Part shown: positions 59,195-64,000 of the stretch, in pieces | Position numbering within the stretch: the first letter of the stretch is position 1 | Layout: the number at the start of each line of letters is the position of its first letter | Assembly (NCBI GenBank): GCA_963664035.2 | Contig: OY760867.2 | Location: forward strand, 124,001-188,000 | Length of the DNA: 64,000 bases | Direction of reading: 5' to 3' | Source of the DNA: G958296245 sp963664035 | GTDB lineage: Bacteria > Chloroflexota > Dehalococcoidia > Lucifugimonadales > G958296245 | Notes under the pieces: generated by a model | Told to the model about the DNA's origin: nothing | The model's database searches: none | Seen by the model: the letters and a program-made list of their open reading frames with translations, nothing else | Program-made: the position numbers and the translations under genes

Positions 59195-60154
59195 CTATGG
59201 CACCAGTTCTCCGAGATCGCTTAGGCGGTGTTCCCACACCCAGTCGATGCCTTCCGCAGCCTCATATCCCAGATAGCCGCTGTCGAAGTATCCGCACAGA
59301 AACAGGACGTACTGCACGTCCTGTCCATATGTCCGGCGCAGTTGGCTCATCTTGGCGGCTTCTTCTTTGCGCCGCTTGTTGACGTTTGTGAAATCTCCTG
59401 CCGACTTGGCTTCGAGCAGCAGGGGCATATCCGCGGGAACGGCTGTCTTGGGCTTGATGACCGCGTCCACGGGGATGTTGACCGGTCTACCGACCCCCTC
59501 CTGTTCAACCGGCACGTTCAGGCGGAACGAGAATGTTCCAGGCGCCAGGCTGTCATACCTCCTACCTTCCGCTGTCGAGAGCTTGGTATATCCCCGTCTT
59601 TCCAACCATCCGGCGATGGCGGCAAGTTGGCGCTTCTCCTGTGCGTTCCGTATGATCGGATTCGCCACCGAGCCACAGAGACGGTCCGCCACGATTGTCG
59701 CGGCCCTATTCAATTCTTGCTCCGATGGCCCACTCCTACGACCCAGCCAGACGAAAATGTCAGGGTCGGCCATCTTCCCTATGATTGCCGCGATACTCTC
59801 GAGGGCCTCGTCCAACTCCCCCTGGGGCATTCGCGGAGGCAACCTTCCCTTTTCCATCACCCGGACGAGGTTCGGCGGTATCCCGGCGAGTCCAATAAGC
59901 CTATCCACGGCCAGAGGAGGGCAGGTTGCCATCCTCAAGGTCGGCAGCATGGCGGGATTCGCCTTGAGCAACGCCGTGTCGATGTCGGTCAGGCGCACTA
60001 TAGCTCTCAGCGCCGCTCCGACGTCCTTGGCCGTCTGCATGCGGGTCGTCCGGTAGGCTCTGGGTGCAAACCGCATGAACCAGTCGTTATACATGTCCAC
60101 CGACTGTGCGATGTCGTCCTTCCACCTATCCGGCTTGTCCCTGTTGACCGCCAT
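59195..60154 (-). CDS. XamI-type type II restriction endonuclease
   Basis: 319 residues. The sequence resembles RE_XamI proteins; the catalytic core is VDAVIK (D230), then LLLEAKSAGDF (E248, K250), a PD-(D/E)XK site. XamI is a SalI isoschizomer that cuts GTCGAC. Such sites are present here (for example 3814, 3829, 6981), as expected if the host methylates them. Intact frame and a directly adjoining methylase gene support an active system. Confidence 0.85.
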   Translation of the reverse strand: MAVNRDKPDRWKDDIAQSVDMYNDWFMRFAPRAYRTTRMQTAKDVGAALRAIVRLTDIDTALLKANPAMLPTLRMATCPPLAVDRLIGLAGIPPNLVRVMEKGRLPPRMPQGELDEALESIAAIIGKMADPDIFVWLGRRSGPSEQELNRAATIVADRLCGSVANPIIRNAQEKRQLAAIAGWLERRGYTKLSTAEGRRYDSLAPGTFSFRLNVPVEQEGVGRPVNIPVDAVIKPKTAVPADMPLLLEAKSAGDFTNVNKRRKEEAAKMSQLRRTYGQDVQYVLFLCGYFDSGYLGYEAAEGIDWVWEHRLSDLGELVP

Positions 60155-60276
60155 CTCCTCGCGTCACCTTGGATTGAGATCGCCGCGTTGCGAGCTTGCT
60201 ACTCTCCGCCGACTGTGCGAACATTCTACACACCCACAGACGACCTCGCGCGTCGAGGCGAGCAGGGGAGGACGAG

Positions 60277-61359
60277 ATGAGCCTGAGCAACGCTGTTTGG
60301 ACGGACCCGCGGTGCATGGTGCTGGACCTGCCGATGGGGATGCGAGGGCCGTTCGTCGACGACGGGAACGGCGGCATCCTGACCACCAGGGGCAACCAGG
60401 TGCAGACCAGCGCCGACGGCGGCAAGACCTGGTCGGAGCCGAGGACCCTCTACGACGGGCCCGGCCCCGGCATTCCCGGGGGCGGACTGCTCCAGCGCAC
60501 CAGGGACGGCGCGATAGTCTACCTCTTCACCGATTCGAGCACGTACAGGTGGCAGTGGATAGTCGAGGAGGGCGAGCCTTCCGCCAATAGGAGCCTCAAC
60601 GTCTGGTCGGTGCGCAGCCTCGACAACGGCAAGACGTGGGTCGATCGGCAGCTCGTGCGCGCCGGCTACTGCGGCGGCCTCATCACGATGATCCAGGCCA
60701 GCACCGGCGAGATCGTCGTCCCCATACAGGACATGTTCGGCAACCCCGGCAGGAACGTCACCCAGACCCACGTCTCGGCGGACGACGGCGCATCCTGGGA
60801 GCACAGCAACACGATAGACCTCGGCGGCCACGGCGACCACGACGGCGCATACGAGGCGACCCTGGCCGAGCTCCGGGACGGCAGGATCTGGATGCTCATC
60901 CGCACCAACTGGGACCGCTTCTGGGAGGCATTCTCGGAGGACAAGGGCCGCTCCTGGCGGACGATCCGCCCCACGGACATCGACATGAGCAGCACGCCGG
61001 GATACATAACCCGCCTCGCGAGCGGCAGGCTGGCCCTTGTCTGGAACAGGCTCTACCCCAGGGGCCTGACGTACTACGCCAGGAGGACGGGCAAGTTCTC
61101 GGCGACGCCGACGGTGTCCCAGCGCGAGGAGCTGTCGATCGCCTTCTCGGAGGACGACGGCCGGAGCTGGACGCAATCGCAGGTGATAGCGAAGGTCGAC
61201 TCGGGCGCGAAGCCGCTGGTGCTGGACGACGGCCAGGAGATCAACATGCAGGGCCTCTCCTACCCGCTGGTGTACGAGCGCGTGCCCGGCGAGATATGGG
61301 TAAGCACCAGCTTCCAGGGCCACCTGCGCGTGAGCTTGCAGGAGAAGGACTTCCTCTAG
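60277..61359 (+). CDS. Sialidase-like beta-propeller protein, copy 1
   Basis: 360 residues from the ATG after GGGAGG. Bacterial BNR/Asp-box repeats are seen: TSADGGKTW, RSLDNGKTW, VSADDGASW, FSEDKGRSW, FSEDDGRSW. This is the fold of exo-alpha-sialidases and related glycosidases; the catalytic Arg triad cannot be checked here. No signal peptide is evident, so the enzyme is probably cytoplasmic or acts on imported sugars. First of three tandem paralogues. Confidence 0.8.
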   Translation: MSLSNAVWTDPRCMVLDLPMGMRGPFVDDGNGGILTTRGNQVQTSADGGKTWSEPRTLYDGPGPGIPGGGLLQRTRDGAIVYLFTDSSTYRWQWIVEEGEPSANRSLNVWSVRSLDNGKTWVDRQLVRAGYCGGLITMIQASTGEIVVPIQDMFGNPGRNVTQTHVSADDGASWEHSNTIDLGGHGDHDGAYEATLAELRDGRIWMLIRTNWDRFWEAFSEDKGRSWRTIRPTDIDMSSTPGYITRLASGRLALVWNRLYPRGLTYYARRTGKFSATPTVSQREELSIAFSEDDGRSWTQSQVIAKVDSGAKPLVLDDGQEINMQGLSYPLVYERVPGEIWVSTSFQGHLRVSLQEKDFL

Positions 61360-61419
61360 CCGTACGCCGAGCCGATTAGGGAGAGGCGCAGAGCGCGCCG
61401 AGAGACGGGAGTTGCATCT

Positions 61420-62514
61420 ATGGCCACGACAAGGAAGCCGCGCTGGATTCATCCGAAGGCCGCCGAGCTCGATATGCCGCTGGGCGTGCTGGGCCCCTTC
61501 GTCGAGCTGGACGACGGCAGCCTGCTTATCGTCGAGCCCACGGGGGCCCGCACCAGCAGCGACGACGGCAGGACGTGGTCGGACCCCACGCCGGTAGCCA
61601 CGGGTCTCGCGTCGGGCATGCTCGAGGGCGGCATGCTGATCAGGACCAGGAGCGGCGTCATCATCCTGTTGTTCGTCGACCGCAGCACCTTCTCCTGGAG
61701 TTGGGACGACGCCACCGGAAAGCCGGCGGACAACGTGAAGGGCGACGTCTGGTCGATCCGCAGCCTGGACGACGGCAAGACCTGGACCGACCTGCAGATG
61801 GTCATGAAGGGCTACTGCGGCGCCATCATCACGATAATCCAGGCCAGCACCGGCGAGGTGGTCGCCCCGATCCAGAGGCTGCTCTACGACCCGGGCCGAC
61901 ACGCCACGTCCACCTACGTCTCCACCGACGACGGCGCGAGCTGGACCAACAGCAACACGATAGACCTGGGCGGGCACGGCCACCACGACGGCGCGTTCGA
62001 GGCGACGCTCGCCGAGCTCAAGGACGGACGCCTGATGATGCTCATACGGACCACGCTGGACCGGTTCTGGGAGGCATACTCCGAGGACAAGGGGCGCTCG
62101 TGGCTGGAGTTCCGGCCCTCCGACATCGACGCCAGCAACACCCCGGCCTACGTCGCCCGGCTCTCCAGCGGGCGGCTGGCGCTGGTGTGGAACCGGCTCT
62201 ACGCGGAGGGCGAGACGATGGCGGTACGGCGCTCCGGCCCCGCGACCCAGGCGGCGGCCAGCAACCACCGCGACGAGCTCTCCATCGCCTTCTCGGAGGA
62301 CGAGGGGCAGAGCTGGTCCGAGCCCGTGGTCTTCGCCCGCAACCCGCGCCACCCGGGCGTGATGACGCTGCCCGACGGCAGGGAGATGTTCACTGGCGGG
62401 CTATCGTACCCCAAGATATTCGAGAGGCGGCCCGGGGAGATGTGGATCACCACCGGCTTCCAGGGACACCTCCGAATCAGCATGCAAGAGAGCGACTTCG
62501 CCCCCGCTTCGTAG
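61420..62514 (+). CDS. Sialidase-like beta-propeller protein, copy 2
   Basis: 364 residues, same architecture as its neighbours: TSSDDGRTW, RSLDDGKTW, VSTDDGASW, YSEDKGRSW, FSEDEGQSW. Shares the segment NTIDLGGHG and SGRLALVWNRLY with copy 1. Spacing of 60 bases suggests one transcript. Family-level assignment only. Confidence 0.8.
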   Translation: MATTRKPRWIHPKAAELDMPLGVLGPFVELDDGSLLIVEPTGARTSSDDGRTWSDPTPVATGLASGMLEGGMLIRTRSGVIILLFVDRSTFSWSWDDATGKPADNVKGDVWSIRSLDDGKTWTDLQMVMKGYCGAIITIIQASTGEVVAPIQRLLYDPGRHATSTYVSTDDGASWTNSNTIDLGGHGHHDGAFEATLAELKDGRLMMLIRTTLDRFWEAYSEDKGRSWLEFRPSDIDASNTPAYVARLSSGRLALVWNRLYAEGETMAVRRSGPATQAAASNHRDELSIAFSEDEGQSWSEPVVFARNPRHPGVMTLPDGREMFTGGLSYPKIFERRPGEMWITTGFQGHLRISMQESDFAPAS

Positions 62515-62553
62515 CCGCGGGGTAGACGACCAGGTCAGACGGGAGGATTGAGA

Positions 62554-63591
62554 ATGCCTGCGAGCCAGAGATGGACAGACCCTCGATGCACGGACCTCGA
62601 CATGCCCTACGGCGGCCGGTTCATAGAGCTGAGCGACGGCCGGCTATTCACCGTCCAGAACAACACGACGCTGTTCAGCAGCGACGACGGCAAGACGTGG
62701 GAGGACGGCGGGCCGGTCTACACGGGCCGCAAGCCGGGCGTCCCGCGCTCCGGCCCCATGATCAAGACCGAGGACGGCGCGATCGTCATGCTCTTCGCCG
62801 ACATGAGCACCTTCAGGTCGTCGTCGCGGGGCTGGAACGACGCGGCCGGCAAGGCCCCCGACGACGTGCGTCTCGACGTGTGGAGCATCCGCAGCCTCGA
62901 CGAGGGGCAGACGTGGCAGGACCGGCACCGCGTGCTGGAGGGGTACTGCGGCGCGATGATCAACATGATCCAGATGAGCCGCAACGGGCCCATCGTCGCG
63001 CCCATACAGGACCTCTGGTACGACCCTGACCGCAACGTGCAGCCGGTCTTCACGTCCGGGGACAACGGCAAGACATGGACCAAGAGCAACGTCATCGACC
63101 TCGGCGGCCACGGCCACCACGACGGCGCGATGGAGTCGATCGTGATCGAGCTGAACGACCGCCGCGTCTGGATGCTCATCCGCACCAACTGGGACTACTT
63201 CTGGGAGGCCTACTCGATGGACGAGGGGCTCTCCTGGCGGGTGATCCAGCCGACGAACATCGACGCCAGCAGCGCCCCGGGGTACATCCTGAGGCTGGCC
63301 AGTGGGCGCATGGTGCTGGTCTGGAACCGCCTCTACCCGGTGGGCGCCACGAGCTACCAGAGGCGGGCCGGGGCCTACTCCAGCGAGCCGGGCAGCTGGC
63401 ACCGCGAGGAGCTTTCCATCGCCTTCTCGGAGGACGACGGCGCGTCCTGGACGGACCCGGTCGTGCTGGCGAAGGAGGAGACCGGCCTCTCCTACCCGTA
63501 CGTGTTCGAGCGCCGGCCCGGCGAGCTGTGGATCACCACCGGCTTCCAGGGCGCGCTGCAGGTCTCCATCAAGGAGGAGGAGTGGGTATAG
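62554..63591 (+). CDS. Sialidase-like beta-propeller protein, copy 3
   Basis: 345 residues from the ATG at 62554 after GGGAGG (a TTG at 62548 is possible). Asp boxes FSSDDGKTW, RSLDEGQTW, TSGDNGKTW, FSEDDGASW; NVIDLGGHG and LASGRMVLVWNRLY match the other two copies. It lacks part of the 3' segment before QGLSYP seen in copy 1. Confidence 0.8.
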   Translation: MPASQRWTDPRCTDLDMPYGGRFIELSDGRLFTVQNNTTLFSSDDGKTWEDGGPVYTGRKPGVPRSGPMIKTEDGAIVMLFADMSTFRSSSRGWNDAAGKAPDDVRLDVWSIRSLDEGQTWQDRHRVLEGYCGAMINMIQMSRNGPIVAPIQDLWYDPDRNVQPVFTSGDNGKTWTKSNVIDLGGHGHHDGAMESIVIELNDRRVWMLIRTNWDYFWEAYSMDEGLSWRVIQPTNIDASSAPGYILRLASGRMVLVWNRLYPVGATSYQRRAGAYSSEPGSWHREELSIAFSEDDGASWTDPVVLAKEETGLSYPYVFERRPGELWITTGFQGALQVSIKEEEWV

Positions 63592-63618
63592 CGCCCACGT
63601 AGCGAGCGGGAGAGCCTG

Positions 63619-64000
63619 ATGGACGCATACCGCCCCCTGCCGGGCACGCCGGTCGAAGAGCTTGACACGCCGTGCCTGCTGGTCGACCTGGACGCCGTGG
63701 AGAACAACTACGGCGTGGTGGCCGAGACGTACCGCGACACGGCGTGCAAGATGCGCCAGCACACCAAGAACATCAAGAGCCCCCGGCTGGCGCGTATGCA
63801 GATCGACGCGGGCGGCACGGTGGGCGGCGTCTGCACCGCCAAGGTATCCGAGGCCGAGGTGATGGTCGAGGGCGGCGTCACCGACGTGCTGGTCGCCAAC
63901 CAGGTCGCCCGGCGCGACAAGATCGCCCGTCTGTGCGCCCTGGCGCGGCGCGCCGAGGTGAAGGTCTGCGCCGACAACGCCGGCAACCTGCGCGACCTGT
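63619..64000 (+). CDS. D-threonine aldolase/alanine racemase N-terminal-like enzyme (3' end outside window)
   Basis: First 127 residues only. DTPCLLVDLDAVENN and the lysine-containing RQHTKNIKSPRLA region match the PLP-binding start of D-threonine aldolase/DSD1-type fold-III enzymes. It directly follows the sialidase-like genes, so a shared role in handling amino-sugar or hydroxy-amino-acid compounds is possible. Confidence 0.75.
   Translation, partial: MDAYRPLPGTPVEELDTPCLLVDLDAVENNYGVVAETYRDTACKMRQHTKNIKSPRLARMQIDAGGTVGGVCTAKVSEAEVMVEGGVTDVLVANQVARRDKIARLCALARRAEVKVCADNAGNLRDL

Noticed and set aside
60226..62352. A long minus-strand open frame over the sialidase-like genes
   Set aside because: Antisense shadow of high-GC code; no recognisable domain.

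Overview
The window is a high-GC bacterial chromosome segment with dense housekeeping genes, short operons, many dispersed intergenic palindromes and several accessory (defence-like) modules. The gene mix fits an aerobic, non-photosynthetic member of the Chloroflexota, perhaps a Dehalococcoidia/SAR202-like lineage: an alpha/beta-type pyruvate dehydrogenase, phytanoyl-CoA dioxygenase, HpcH/HpaI aldolase, MBL hydrolase, sugar isomerase/Gfo-Idh-MocA/DUF6807 and sialidase-like genes, and an F-type ATP synthase with a long subunit a. This placement is inference from gene content; there is no rRNA or other marker here to settle it.

Layout. 1-3.3 kb: an accessory block with the 3' part of an AAA/ABC-type ATPase, a small PD-(D/E)XK-like protein, a DUF104-type antitoxin with a PIN toxin, and a DUF6226-like protein. 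3.4-14.8 kb, almost all minus strand: lysA-holB; an aldolase/PhyH/MBL/lipoprotein cluster; a Uma2-type nuclease; a TPR protein; and thrB-lysC with two family-2 glycosyltransferases. 14.8-15.5 kb is a long repeat-filled intergenic region. 15.5-21.8 kb: mutS2, a DUF192 lipoprotein, prkA with a membrane partner, and an SRPBCC protein. 22.1-27.2 kb: the pyruvate dehydrogenase operon (lpd-pdhA-pdhB-E2, minus strand) with a four-hairpin repeat array between lpd and pdhA. 27.5-30.3 kb: an RRM RNA-binding protein, a P1 peptidase, panB and a frameshifted HicB-like gene. 30.3-38 kb: a DUF262-AlbA_2 fusion, the dapB/asd/dapA group split by an IS4-family insertion, and a two-gene DUF6884 + GIY-YIG module. 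38.1-41.9 kb: rpsO-pnp, a second large repeat-filled gap and a methyltransferase. 42.1-44.3 kb: a second DUF262 protein with a small partner. 44.5-47.4 kb: a three-gene sugar-type catabolic operon. 47.6-49.3 kb: an unknown coiled-coil protein. 49.3-57.4 kb: the complete ATP synthase operon (atpI-B-E-F-H-A-G-D-C, minus strand) carrying three extra small genes. 57.6-60.2 kb: a XamI-type restriction-modification pair. 60.3-64 kb: three tandem sialidase-like paralogues and the start of a D-threonine-aldolase-like gene.

How it fits together. lysC, asd, dapA, dapB, lysA and thrB cover much of the aspartate-family pathway but sit in three separate places, one of them broken by a transposon. The PDH and ATP synthase operons supply central respiratory metabolism. 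The accessory genes (ATPase/nuclease-like pair, PIN module, two DUF262 proteins, DUF6884/GIY-YIG pair, XamI R-M, broken HicB) are spread between core operons instead of forming one island. Several palindromic repeat families recur between genes, and one copy is the insertion target of the IS element. No rRNA, tRNA, CRISPR array or prophage was recognised.
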